Positions 17,675 to 24,554 of a DNA stretch of 64,000 nt are shown here, one piece after another. The position numbers and the translations under genes were made by a program. Source of the stretch: Paracrocinitomix sp039939375 (lineage in GTDB: Bacteria; Bacteroidota; Bacteroidia; Flavobacteriales_D; Crocinitomicaceae); assembly GCA_039939375.1 (NCBI GenBank), contig JBDVJO010000002.1:124001-188000 (forward strand), read 5' to 3'. Each line of letters begins with the position of its first letter. Position 1 is the first letter of the stretch. A model generated the notes under the pieces. It worked only from the letters and a program-made list of their open reading frames with translations. It searched no databases and was not told the origin of the DNA.

Positions 17675-18568
17675 TTACAAAGATTTATTTTGACGATTCC
17701 ATCTTTTTTCTTCAGATTCTAATCGTTTTTCATACTTTTTGGGCGAATCGACTGACAAACAGATTTCGTCTTGAAATTCAGGATGTTGAAGTTTAAGTTC
17801 TTTTGCGCATAAAAAGAGACCTTTATGTTTTAATAATAATTCTTGTGGGCAGTAGAGCTTATCACCTAAAATAGGATGACCAGTAGATGCCAAATGTTTT
17901 CTAATTTGATGTTTTCTGCCCGTTTTAGGATAAACTTCAATCAAACTTAAATGGCCTGATCGTAATGATCGCACTGATTTTATTTTTTTGAATTGTGAAA
18001 ATGATGGCTTTCCATCAATATCCAACTCAATAGTTCCGGAGGCTGAAATATCACCAATAACTATCGCGAGATAGGTTTTTTGTATAGCTCTATCTTCAAA
18101 CATTTCACCCAATTTAATTCTAGCAGATTGCGTTTTGGCCGCTAAAAGAATTCCAGATGTAGCTTGGTCTAAACGGTGAACCGGTAAAGGAGTTGGTAAA
18201 GCATCTTTTGCTGTTGAAGGCGTGAAAACATAGGCCAACACATTAAATGCTGTTTTGAATTGATTACCGCTGACCAACAAGCCAGAGGGTTTATTAATGG
18301 CAATGAGATGATCATCTTCAAAAACGATCTCAACATCAAGTCGGTAAGGTTTGGGAGGTGATGTTTTATTTTCTATGTAATCAATTGTATCGCCAGTTTC
18401 TAACAAATAATTCCAGCTAACTGGGTTCCCATTAACCAGAATAGCCCCCGAAGAGAGTGCTTTTTTCACACTCTTTCTTGAAGGTAGTTGCCCAATTTTT
18501 CCAACCAACCACTCATATATTATGACCGATTTTCCTTCAAAGACTAATTTTTGTTTTGAAAAAGACAT
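17675..18568 (-). CDS. RluA-family pseudouridine synthase with S4 domain
   Basis: Converts uridine to pseudouridine in rRNA or tRNA. The 297-residue product has an S4 RNA-binding domain (residues 25-75, SRKSVKKALSSGAILVNG) and the RluA catalytic domain with HRLDQATSGILL containing the catalytic Asp, KTYLAIV, and the KTGRKHQIRKHLA motif. Which RNA position it modifies cannot be told from the sequence. The start is preceded at 4 bases by a consensus -7 element and faces the divergent lipoprotein-ECF operon. Confidence 0.9.
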   Translation of the reverse strand: MSFSKQKLVFEGKSVIIYEWLVGKIGQLPSRKSVKKALSSGAILVNGNPVSWNYLLETGDTIDYIENKTSPPKPYRLDVEIVFEDDHLIAINKPSGLLVSGNQFKTAFNVLAYVFTPSTAKDALPTPLPVHRLDQATSGILLAAKTQSARIKLGEMFEDRAIQKTYLAIVIGDISASGTIELDIDGKPSFSQFKKIKSVRSLRSGHLSLIEVYPKTGRKHQIRKHLASTGHPILGDKLYCPQELLLKHKGLFLCAKELKLQHPEFQDEICLSVDSPKKYEKRLESEEKRWNRQNKSL

Positions 18569-18572
18569 AAAA

Positions 18573-18580
18573 CAAAAGTA
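18573..18580 (-). promoter_or_regulatory. -7 element TACTTTTG of the pseudouridine synthase gene
   Basis: TAnnTTTG match on the minus strand, four bases before the ATG at 18568, again implying a leaderless mRNA. It lies immediately beside the putative ECF promoter of the opposite strand. Confidence 0.45.
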
Positions 18581-18583
18581 ATA

Positions 18584-18614
18584 TTTCCAACCTTAAGGTA
18601 TTTTCGTGCGACTT
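18584..18614 (+). promoter_or_regulatory. Putative ECF sigma promoter, copy 1
   Basis: TTTCCAACC (18584-18592), 13 bases, GTGCGACTT (18606-18614), 21 bases before the lipoprotein ATG at 18636. The same first block, the same spacing and a 7-of-9 match in the second block occur at 21199-21229. An AAC-containing -35 block and a CG-rich -10 block are usual for ECF promoters. Inferred to be recognised by the sigma factor of this operon. Confidence 0.55.
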
Positions 18615-18635
18615 AATTAAGAGAAAGGGTTGATT

Positions 18636-19328
18636 ATGAAAAGAATTATTCAAATAAATCTGCTGATATCCATAATGTTTCTGGCAATAGGATGTAAAAA
18701 GAATCAGTTAAAAAAGCCGGTAGATGTAAGTGTTCAAATGGACATTAACAGAGAAAATAGTAATGAAGGACATTTATTATTCACAAAAGGATATATCAGA
18801 ATAGCTGAATTTACTGTAGAAGGTAAAAGACAAGAAGGTGCTGATGTTGAACTTAGTAAAGAATTTGAACAAGGATTAATTATAGATTTTAGTCCAACTC
18901 AGTTTGTAGACGCTTTACATATGGATATCCCTCAAGGTAATTATACTTCGTTGGATATAAATTTTGATACTCACGAAGGGAATGATGAACCAACGATTTC
19001 AGTAAAAGGAACTTTCAAGAATTCTTCAAATGAAGATATACCATTGATTTTTGAGTTTATGTCAAGTGAATATTTTAGTGTAAATGGAGAAAGTTCTGGC
19101 TCTTCTGCTCTAATTGTCCTTGATAAATCTAACCCAGCATTGTCATTTATTGAATTTGATCCCATTTATTGGTTCGACATTGTGAGTATGAACATGCTAA
19201 ATAATGCGAACTTATATAACGTAGATGGTGTTCAAACCCTACTTATAAATGAAGAGAAGAACGAAGATATTTATGATTTAATAGCCGATCGTATTGATGA
19301 AACTACATCAGCTACTTTTTCTGATTAA
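18636..19328 (+). CDS. Hypothetical lipoprotein upstream of an ECF sigma factor
   Basis: A 230-residue protein with a lipoprotein signal peptide (lipobox AIGC, Cys near residue 20, then KKNQ). The mature part is beta-rich and acidic with no recognised motif; alternating strands such as GYIRIAEFTVEGKR and LHMDIPQGNYTSLDINFD suggest a DUF4382-like beta-sandwich, with low certainty. I chose the ATG at 18636 because it gives the shorter, cleaner signal; 18630 is also in frame. The stop overlaps the sigma gene start by one base, so it could be the envelope sensor or a client of that sigma factor. Confidence 0.72.
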   Translation: MKRIIQINLLISIMFLAIGCKKNQLKKPVDVSVQMDINRENSNEGHLLFTKGYIRIAEFTVEGKRQEGADVELSKEFEQGLIIDFSPTQFVDALHMDIPQGNYTSLDINFDTHEGNDEPTISVKGTFKNSSNEDIPLIFEFMSSEYFSVNGESSGSSALIVLDKSNPALSFIEFDPIYWFDIVSMNMLNNANLYNVDGVQTLLINEEKNEDIYDLIADRIDETTSATFSD

Positions 19329-19885
19329 TGGGTGATAAAATAAATCATATAGATATAACTGAGAAAGCCATTGTAGAAGGCTGCATCAATGATGATAGAC
19401 ATTATCAAGAGCTATTGTACAAAAAGTATGGAGCCAAAATGTACAATGTATGTCGCTCATACGCCACAGATAGGTCTCAGGCTATGGATTTTTTACAAGA
19501 AGGGTTTATAGAAGTATTTAAAAAAATAGGAAGTTTTCGTTTTGAAGGTTCCTTAGAAGGATGGGTTAGAAAAGTAATCGTCTTCAGAACGATTGATGCT
19601 TTAAGAAAAGAACAAAGATACCAAGAAGTGATTAATCTTCAAGTAGACGCTGGAATTATCTTGCCAGAGGAATATGAAATTGAAGAAGCAAAATCGAAGA
19701 AAGAAAAGTTAAGAGAACTGGTTAATAAATTACCCGGAAAGGCTGGGTTAGTATTAAAACTATATGTTTTAGAAGGACTGACTCATCAAGAAATTGCAGA
19801 TTATTTAGAAATTTCTGTTGGAACGTCAAAGTCGCAGCTAAATAGGGCAAGAACTTTATTAAAGGAGAACATTAGTTTTGAGTGA
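19328..19885 (+). CDS. ECF-type RNA polymerase sigma factor
   Basis: A 185-residue sigma-70 family protein with only regions 2 and 4. Region 2 (about 25-95) shows YGAKMYNVCRSYATDRSQAMDFLQEGF and the SLEGWVRKV segment; region 4 (about 125-180) shows LPGKAGLVLKLYVLEGLTHQEIADYLEISVGTSKSQLNRAR. It directs RNA polymerase to a specific promoter set, usually held back by a membrane anti-sigma factor. It overlaps the lipoprotein gene by one base and the next gene by 8 bases, and is the probable reader of the TTTCCAACC-N13 motif seen twice nearby. Confidence 0.92.
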   Translation: MGDKINHIDITEKAIVEGCINDDRHYQELLYKKYGAKMYNVCRSYATDRSQAMDFLQEGFIEVFKKIGSFRFEGSLEGWVRKVIVFRTIDALRKEQRYQEVINLQVDAGIILPEEYEIEEAKSKKEKLRELVNKLPGKAGLVLKLYVLEGLTHQEIADYLEISVGTSKSQLNRARTLLKENISFE

Positions 19886-21191
19886 GGAGAAAGGAAATAT
19901 GGATGATTTTATTAGAGAAAGCTTCTCTGAAAATGATAATGATTTCCTCAATGAGGGCTGGGATACCATTCACGAAAAACTGAACAATTCAGCAACTGAT
20001 CTTGATGCTGAAATAGAAGAAGCATTTAATTTTAATGAAGCATTGCCAGTTGGCAGCTGGGAGATTATTCAAGATGGCTTAGATGTCGAAACAGTTTGGG
20101 GTAGATTATTAGCTATTTTAAATAAAAAGAAACTTAGAATTCTTTACGTTCGCTGGGTTGGTCTTTTGGCATTGTTGATTTCTTCATCAGCTTTATTCTT
20201 TTTAAAAAATGATGATTCCAAATGGCAGCGAACAGTTAATCATGAACAATTTATTGGGAAATTTGAATTTAAACGAGAGTCAAACTCCAAAATGAACTTT
20301 GAGAACTTTGCCGCTTTTAAGAGTTCGCATGATTTGGGTATTAATTCAGAGCAAAACCAACAGACTTTAATTGAAGCATCTAATTATAATGGAAAAGACG
20401 CAAATAATGAAGGGAAATCGGCTGAACACTTTGTGAATAAACAAGAGTTAAATCAGCTTCCTAAAAACGAAATTAAGTTGATTGATAAACAAGGCTTAAC
20501 ACCTATTCCTAATGTGCTGAATTCTGTTCAATTCAATGATGGTATAGCTGAAACTCCAATAAAAATTGAGAAGAAACGCGTTTTTGAAACAGGTTTTTCA
20601 TTGGGCGGATTCACTCAACTCTCCTATGCAATATTAACCGATCCTGAAAACTCGCATGCCTTATCAAAAAATTCAAACGCCAAATCTAAGTTTGAATTGA
20701 GTACTGCCTATGGTTTAACTGGTGGATATACTTTTAAGTCAGGTATTTTTATCGAGACTTCCATTTTTGTGAAGAATAGTATTAAAAGATCAATCGGTAC
20801 TTACGAAAAATTAACTTATACCGTGAAGAGGACAGAGCTAGACTATCAATCCGTTTATTTAAATGTTGGAAAAAAACTGCCGTTAAATTATGCCAAGACT
20901 ATGACGTTCAATTTTGCGTTAGGAGGATATTACTCTAGGTTAAGATCTGGGAATATCTACAGAAATGAAGTATTAATAGATAATAATCCAAACCTCAATA
21001 AAAATGACTTTGGCTTGAATTGTAAATTGACTTTATCACGAAGAATCAAGAATTTTTCTGCAGAAGTAGGATTAAATTCTTCTTTTGGTTTGAAAAACAT
21101 CAAATCTTCGCAAACCGAAGTAAACTCTGCCTTGAGTCACGGCAGTTTAATTTCAAATGGAATTTATTTTGGATTATCTTATCACTTTTAG
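19878..21191 (+). CDS. Membrane protein with anti-sigma-like N-terminus and beta-barrel-like C-terminus
   Basis: A 437-residue protein in three parts. Residues 1-90 are acidic and cytoplasmic-like, with two copies of a short W-x-x-I motif (EGWDTIHEKL, GSWEIIQDGL). One membrane helix follows (about 94-112, VGLLALLISSSALFFL). Residues 235-437 look like an outer-membrane beta-barrel (FETGFSLGGFTQLSYA, ending GIYFGLSYHF with a terminal Phe). The order and its place directly after an ECF sigma gene fit an anti-sigma factor spanning to an outer-membrane module. The anti-sigma role is inferred, not shown by a known zinc motif. Confidence 0.7.
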   Translation: MSEEKGNMDDFIRESFSENDNDFLNEGWDTIHEKLNNSATDLDAEIEEAFNFNEALPVGSWEIIQDGLDVETVWGRLLAILNKKKLRILYVRWVGLLALLISSSALFFLKNDDSKWQRTVNHEQFIGKFEFKRESNSKMNFENFAAFKSSHDLGINSEQNQQTLIEASNYNGKDANNEGKSAEHFVNKQELNQLPKNEIKLIDKQGLTPIPNVLNSVQFNDGIAETPIKIEKKRVFETGFSLGGFTQLSYAILTDPENSHALSKNSNAKSKFELSTAYGLTGGYTFKSGIFIETSIFVKNSIKRSIGTYEKLTYTVKRTELDYQSVYLNVGKKLPLNYAKTMTFNFALGGYYSRLRSGNIYRNEVLIDNNPNLNKNDFGLNCKLTLSRRIKNFSAEVGLNSSFGLKNIKSSQTEVNSALSHGSLISNGIYFGLSYHF

Positions 21192-21198
21192 TGAAAAT

Positions 21199-21229
21199 TT
21201 TCCAACCCTATTTTAATTCGGTTCGGCTT
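21199..21229 (+). promoter_or_regulatory. Putative ECF sigma promoter, copy 2
   Basis: TTTCCAACC (21199-21207), 13 bases, GTTCGGCTT (21221-21229), 31 bases before the ATG at 21261. Same first block and same spacing as the site at 18584-18614. No TAnnTTTG element is present here, which favours an alternative sigma factor. Confidence 0.55.
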
Positions 21230-21260
21230 TATAATACAAACGATAATTAAACTTGATATT

Positions 21261-21710
21261 ATGAAAAGAACAGCAATGATGATTTTAGTAGCAGGAAGCA
21301 TGTTAGCTTTTGGAAGTTGCAAGAAAAAAGGGTGTACAGATATGAATGCCAACAACTACAATCAAGAAGCAGAAAAAGATGACGAAAGTTGTACTTACCC
21401 AGTAATTAATACTGCAGGAAACGGATCTTCAGGTGACGTCAATGGCGCTGGAGGAACAGCATCTTCTTCAGTTCAGTTTACAAACAATAATGCAACAGTA
21501 GGATGGGACATGGCGCAGTCTGCTACTGAAGGTTCATTTACTTTAACTATTCTTGATGCAGACGGAACTTCAGTAATGTCTAATACCTTAACTGCAGGTT
21601 CAGGTGCTCAAGACGCTTCAGGAACAAGTAGTCAAGGTACAACCGGAACTTGGACAGCGAATGTTACATTAACGAACTTTAACGGTACTGGAGACTATTC
21701 GTTTCAATAA
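21261..21710 (+). CDS. Small secreted lipoprotein with calcium-like motif, paralogue 1
   Basis: A 149-residue protein with a lipoprotein signal (lipobox FGSC, Cys near residue 20). Next comes GCTDMNANNYNQEAEKDDESC, a Cys-flanked Asp/Asn motif widespread in secreted Bacteroidota proteins. After a Gly/Ser linker (residues 55-72), a ~75-residue beta domain ends NVTLTNFNGTGDYSFQ. That domain is clearly related to the end of the next gene (DADG, G-T-W-T, FNGxGxYS in the same order). It has an ECF-like promoter motif and may be a main output of the sigma factor. Function unknown. Confidence 0.75.
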   Translation: MKRTAMMILVAGSMLAFGSCKKKGCTDMNANNYNQEAEKDDESCTYPVINTAGNGSSGDVNGAGGTASSSVQFTNNNATVGWDMAQSATEGSFTLTILDADGTSVMSNTLTAGSGAQDASGTSSQGTTGTWTANVTLTNFNGTGDYSFQ

Positions 21711-21759
21711 CAAATATTCCTGGCCCATGAGAAAACTCTACTTTTTATTTGGTTAGGAT

Positions 21760-21782
21760 GAAGGTGGCTTTAAGTCACCTTC
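21760..21782 (+). terminator. Hairpin between the two paralogous lipoprotein genes
   Basis: GAAGGTGGC (21760-21768), loop TTTAA, GTCACCTTC (21774-21782) with one G-T pair, followed by TTATTTC. It could be a leaky terminator or attenuator making the second gene less expressed than the first. The following T-tract is short. Confidence 0.5.
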
Positions 21783-21816
21783 TTATTTCAAAAATAAAAC
21801 ATTAAAAAATTGAATT

Positions 21817-22233
21817 ATGAAAAAAGTATTATTTGGATTGTCATTGGCATTTGTTGCCTTTTCGTGTAACAAAGTAAAAGATGGAAAAGTAATTACAAAT
21901 ACCTATGATGGAAATGTAATGGTTACTTCTGGTGGATCAGACCCAGGAGGTGATTTTACAGGCGGAGGTGATTCTGGAGTATATGCGTTTGGATGGCAAA
22001 ATAATTTTTCTAAAGCTGAAGTGAATTTTGATATAACAACTCCTACAGGATCATTAAATTTTGTGTTGCAAGATGCAGATAAAAATGAAGTGTTAAATAA
22101 AACAAGATCTGCAGGAGGAAATGACTCTTATTCTGGGGAAAGTTCGTCTGGTACACCTGGGATTTGGACCGTAACTTTAACCTTTACAGATTTCAATGGA
22201 GATGGAAGTTATTCTCTGAGTCCAGTGGATTAA
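21817..22233 (+). CDS. Small secreted lipoprotein, paralogue 2
   Basis: A 138-residue lipoprotein (lipobox VAFSC, Cys near residue 17). It lacks the Cys-flanked Asp/Asn motif of its neighbour but shares the C-terminal beta domain: FGWQNNFSKAEVNFDI, LQDADKNEV, GTPGIWTVTLTFTDFNGDGSYS. A Gly-rich stretch (SGGSDPGGDFTGGGDSG) precedes it. No consensus -7 element or ECF-like motif lies directly upstream, so expression probably comes by readthrough past the hairpin at 21760-21782. Function unknown. Confidence 0.73.
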   Translation: MKKVLFGLSLAFVAFSCNKVKDGKVITNTYDGNVMVTSGGSDPGGDFTGGGDSGVYAFGWQNNFSKAEVNFDITTPTGSLNFVLQDADKNEVLNKTRSAGGNDSYSGESSSGTPGIWTVTLTFTDFNGDGSYSLSPVD

Positions 22234-22252
22234 TCTTGAAGAATAAATAACT

Positions 22253-22280
22253 AAAAAAAGCGGCCTAGGCCGCTTTTTTT
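22253..22280. terminator. Perfect 28-nt bidirectional terminator
   Basis: Seven A, GCGGCC, TA-centred, GGCCGC, seven T: a perfect palindrome serving both convergent genes. The TAA of the minus-strand TerB-like gene (22279-22281) uses its last two bases. Confidence 0.92.
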
Positions 22281-22671
22281 AGTTCATATGCTTAGCATAA
22301 ATCTTAATGAGTTCATCCGCAGGAATCATATTATTCGGATATTCATACATTCTTTTCAATACTTCATTTACAGCATTAGGATTCAAGCCGAGTTTCATTC
22401 CCATATAACGCAAATGTGAAATTTCACTGTTATCTACTTCTTGATCAACGTTCATAAGCAACACCATCTGCTGAAAGTGCACAATTCGGTCAAAGTGCGG
22501 GTCAGGTGGATCAAATGGGGCGGGTTCTTTAAATAAGGCTAAAATGTCAGCATCCTGCATGCCCATCATATTGCCGATTTGTTTTATAAATCCTACTTCC
22601 TGTTCTGATACTTGTCCGTCAACCTTTGCTAACTCTATAAGTTCAGATATCATGCTGCGTTTTTCTTCCAT
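22279..22671 (-). CDS. TerB-like domain protein
   Basis: A 130-residue all-helical cytoplasmic protein with the TerB/DjlA-like pattern: ELAKVDGQVSEQEVGFIKQIGNMMGM in the first half and VLLMNVDQEVDNSEISHLRYMGMKLGL in the second, each with an Asp-rich helix start that in TerB binds metal. TerB proteins are linked to tellurite resistance and stress, but stand-alone copies in Bacteroidota are mostly unassigned. The gene ends inside a perfect terminator. Upstream lies repeat-rich DNA. Confidence 0.75.
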   Translation of the reverse strand: MEEKRSMISELIELAKVDGQVSEQEVGFIKQIGNMMGMQDADILALFKEPAPFDPPDPHFDRIVHFQQMVLLMNVDQEVDNSEISHLRYMGMKLGLNPNAVNEVLKRMYEYPNNMIPADELIKIYAKHMN

Positions 22672-22745
22672 TTCAAAAAGGGTTTAGGTAAAGATAATTA
22701 TTTTGGATTATTGGAGGGGCTGATTGTGTTGTGGTGGAAGGGGGG

Positions 22746-22965
22746 CAATGAGTCAATAAGTCGATAAGTCAATAGTCAATGAGTCAATGAGTAGATAGTT
22801 GATTAGGCAAAAGGCAATTAGGCAATAGTTGATAAGGAAAGGTCAATGAGATAATAGTCAATGAGTCAATAAGTCGATAAGTCAATAGTCAATGAGTCAA
22901 TGAGTAGATAGTTGATTAGGCAAAAGGCAATGAGGCAATATTAAAGAGTCAATTAGTCATATCAA
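22746..22965. repeat. Degenerate AGTCAATR octamer repeats with a 113-bp duplication
   Basis: Non-coding stretch made of AGTCAATA, AGTCAATG and AGTCGATA units with slipped 7-base copies. Within it, 22746-22827 recurs at 22859-22940 with one mismatch (offset 113 bp). No gene is visible. The same octamer family recurs at 23888-23995 and 39447-39545. Confidence 0.85.
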
Positions 22966-23103
22966 ACTCATAACTCATAACTTATCATTTATCACTCATC
23001 CCTCGTTCCTGTTCCTCTCGACTACGCTCGATTAACATATATAAATTAATCTCGGTGAAATAACTTTTTTCTTAAAACTCATCACTCATCACTCATCACT
23101 CCT
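22966..23103. repeat. ACTCATC heptamers and one dispersed CCTCTCGACTACGCTCG module
   Basis: ACTCATA/ACTCATC heptamers at both ends (three in exact register from 23077) flank a 23-bp module CCTCTCGACTACGCTCGATTAAC-like at 23014-23036, which is repeated near 39575, 39709 and 45285. No coding potential seen. The remainder up to 23162 holds only the near-consensus -7 element TATCTTTC (23151-23158) of the next gene. Confidence 0.8.
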
Positions 23104-23162
23104 AATTACGGCATTAACTTTATTTAAGATTTTAGAAACTAAGAAGGCTGTATCTTTCAGAA

Positions 23163-23870
23163 ATGAAATCTATTCATAAAATAATTCCCATTCTATTCCT
23201 TGGTTTCTGGTCTTGTGAATCTCCAGAATCCAAATATGACAGAGAAACAGGCCAAACTGAAATTTTGACCAAAGATGAAGTTGACGCAGTTTTGGATGGA
23301 TTGGAAAAGATAGATTATACAGACTTGCCAGCTAGTTATATAAATTATTCAGACCCTTATGGTGATTTTGAGGCTAACTTAAAATCATACGAATATTTTG
23401 TAATAAAAGGAGATGAGGTGCTGAAGTTTGTGGTTGGAAAAACGAGAATTCAAGATTTTATGGCTTCTGATGGTTATAAGTCTGAAAATGCAGCAGATTT
23501 TGAAGCGAATAAAACGCAATATTGGTTGGTTGATCGTAAGATGATTTATATGATCGTTGAGTTCATTGATCAATTGGATGAAAAAGGATTGAATAAATAT
23601 GGGTTTTATGTTAGAGAAAGTCACCGACACCCTAAATTGAACAAAGCAAGAGGCGGAGCAAGTAAGAGTCAGCATATATATGGAAAGGCAGCCGATTTAG
23701 TGATAGAAGACATCAATAATGACGGTAAAGCAAATCAAAAAGACAAAGAAATAGCTCTAGAAATACTAGAAGGAATTGTAGGCAGTAAAGGCGGAATGGG
23801 ATTGTACCCTGGAACAATGACGATTCATATTGATTGTAGAGGTTATGCAGCCAGGTGGGATTCTTATTAG
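23163..23870 (+). CDS. Exported M15-type (D-Ala-D-Ala carboxypeptidase-like) peptidase
   Basis: A 235-residue lipoprotein (lipobox FWSC, Cys near residue 18). The C-terminal domain (about 130-235) has the M15 zinc-peptidase layout: SQHIYGKAADLVI supplies the first His and Asp ligands, and TIHIDCRGYAARW supplies the last His with the typical RW ending. A calcium-like DINNDGKANQKDKE loop lies between them, as in dockerin-style motifs. Likely trims cell-wall peptides in the periplasm. A near-consensus -7 element lies 4 bases before the start. Flanked on both sides by simple-repeat DNA. Confidence 0.82.
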   Translation: MKSIHKIIPILFLGFWSCESPESKYDRETGQTEILTKDEVDAVLDGLEKIDYTDLPASYINYSDPYGDFEANLKSYEYFVIKGDEVLKFVVGKTRIQDFMASDGYKSENAADFEANKTQYWLVDRKMIYMIVEFIDQLDEKGLNKYGFYVRESHRHPKLNKARGGASKSQHIYGKAADLVIEDINNDGKANQKDKEIALEILEGIVGSKGGMGLYPGTMTIHIDCRGYAARWDSY

Positions 23871-23887
23871 TTGGTTTTTGGGTTGTA

Positions 23888-23995
23888 GTCAATTAGTTAT
23901 TAGTTAAAGAGTCAATGAGTCAATGAGTCGATAAGTCAATAAGTCGATAAGTCGATAAGTCAATTAGTTGGTTAGTCAAAAGTCAATAAGTCAAA
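23888..23995. repeat. AGTCRATR octamer array
   Basis: Seven octamers in exact 8-base register from 23910 to 23965 (AGTCAATG, AGTCAATG, AGTCGATA, AGTCAATA, AGTCGATA, AGTCGATA, AGTCAATT), with degenerate units on both sides. Lies between two convergent genes; non-coding. Confidence 0.88.
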
Positions 23996-24039
23996 CCATG
24001 TTCATTACTTTTAATTTTCCTTTTTTAAATCTTCAATAT

Positions 24040-24450
24040 TTAATAAGAGTCGGCTGATCCTCTTTTAGAAATCCACCAGTAATTTCCTTGGATATCTTTT
24101 ACTCCTGCTTGATAATCTCCGTAATCCATATCTTGTCCTTTAAAAACCGATTCACATCCAGCATCAATAGCGGCCTCATATAGCTTGTCTACTTCAGAAG
24201 TATAAAGGTAGATAGCAGTTGCCATGTTTTCAAAGTCACCTCTTGCTTGGGCAATCATAATATTTGTATCTCCAATGCTGAGTATACAATTTGCAATGTC
24301 CCCATTATCCGGTCTAACAGTTCGGCTTAACTCTTCTCCTAAAAATACGGACTTTATAAAATCAATATATGATGGTGCATCATTAACAAATAAATAGGTG
24401 TTTGCCGTTCGGAAACCTTCCGGTTTTGGTGTGTCGTATAGTTTATTCAT
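24040..24450 (-). CDS. VOC-superfamily (glyoxalase/PhnB-like) protein
   Basis: A 136-residue cytoplasmic protein with the two beta-alpha-beta-beta-beta units of the vicinal-oxygen-chelate fold: FVNDAPSYIDFIKSVFLGEE at the start, then DIANCILSIGDTNIMIAQA, TAIYLYTSEVDKLYEAAIDAGC and VKDIQGNYWWISK at the end. The PhnB-like ending 'GNYWWI' is typical. Substrate unknown. It is bracketed by octamer repeats downstream and ACTCATC repeats upstream. Confidence 0.85.
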   Translation of the reverse strand: MNKLYDTPKPEGFRTANTYLFVNDAPSYIDFIKSVFLGEELSRTVRPDNGDIANCILSIGDTNIMIAQARGDFENMATAIYLYTSEVDKLYEAAIDAGCESVFKGQDMDYGDYQAGVKDIQGNYWWISKRGSADSY

Positions 24451-24471
24451 CTTTCTTCCTTAAAACTGATT

Positions 24472-24540
24472 ACTCATCACTCATCACTCATCACTCATCA
24501 CTCATCACTCATAACTCATCACTCATCACTCATCACTCAA
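24472..24540. repeat. ACTCATC heptamer array
   Basis: Nine heptamers in exact register (24472, 24479 ... 24528), eight ACTCATC and one ACTCATA, then a partial unit. The preceding TTCCTTAAAACT flank resembles the flank of the array at 23071-23103. It lies between the VOC gene's start and the end of the upstream minus-strand T9SS gene. Confidence 0.92.
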
Positions 24541-24554
24541 ATAACGGAGAGCTA

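Noticed and set aside
22690..24540. Possible CRISPR arrays in the repeat blocks
   Set aside because: Units are 7-8 bases in register without 25-40 base spacers, and no cas genes are present.
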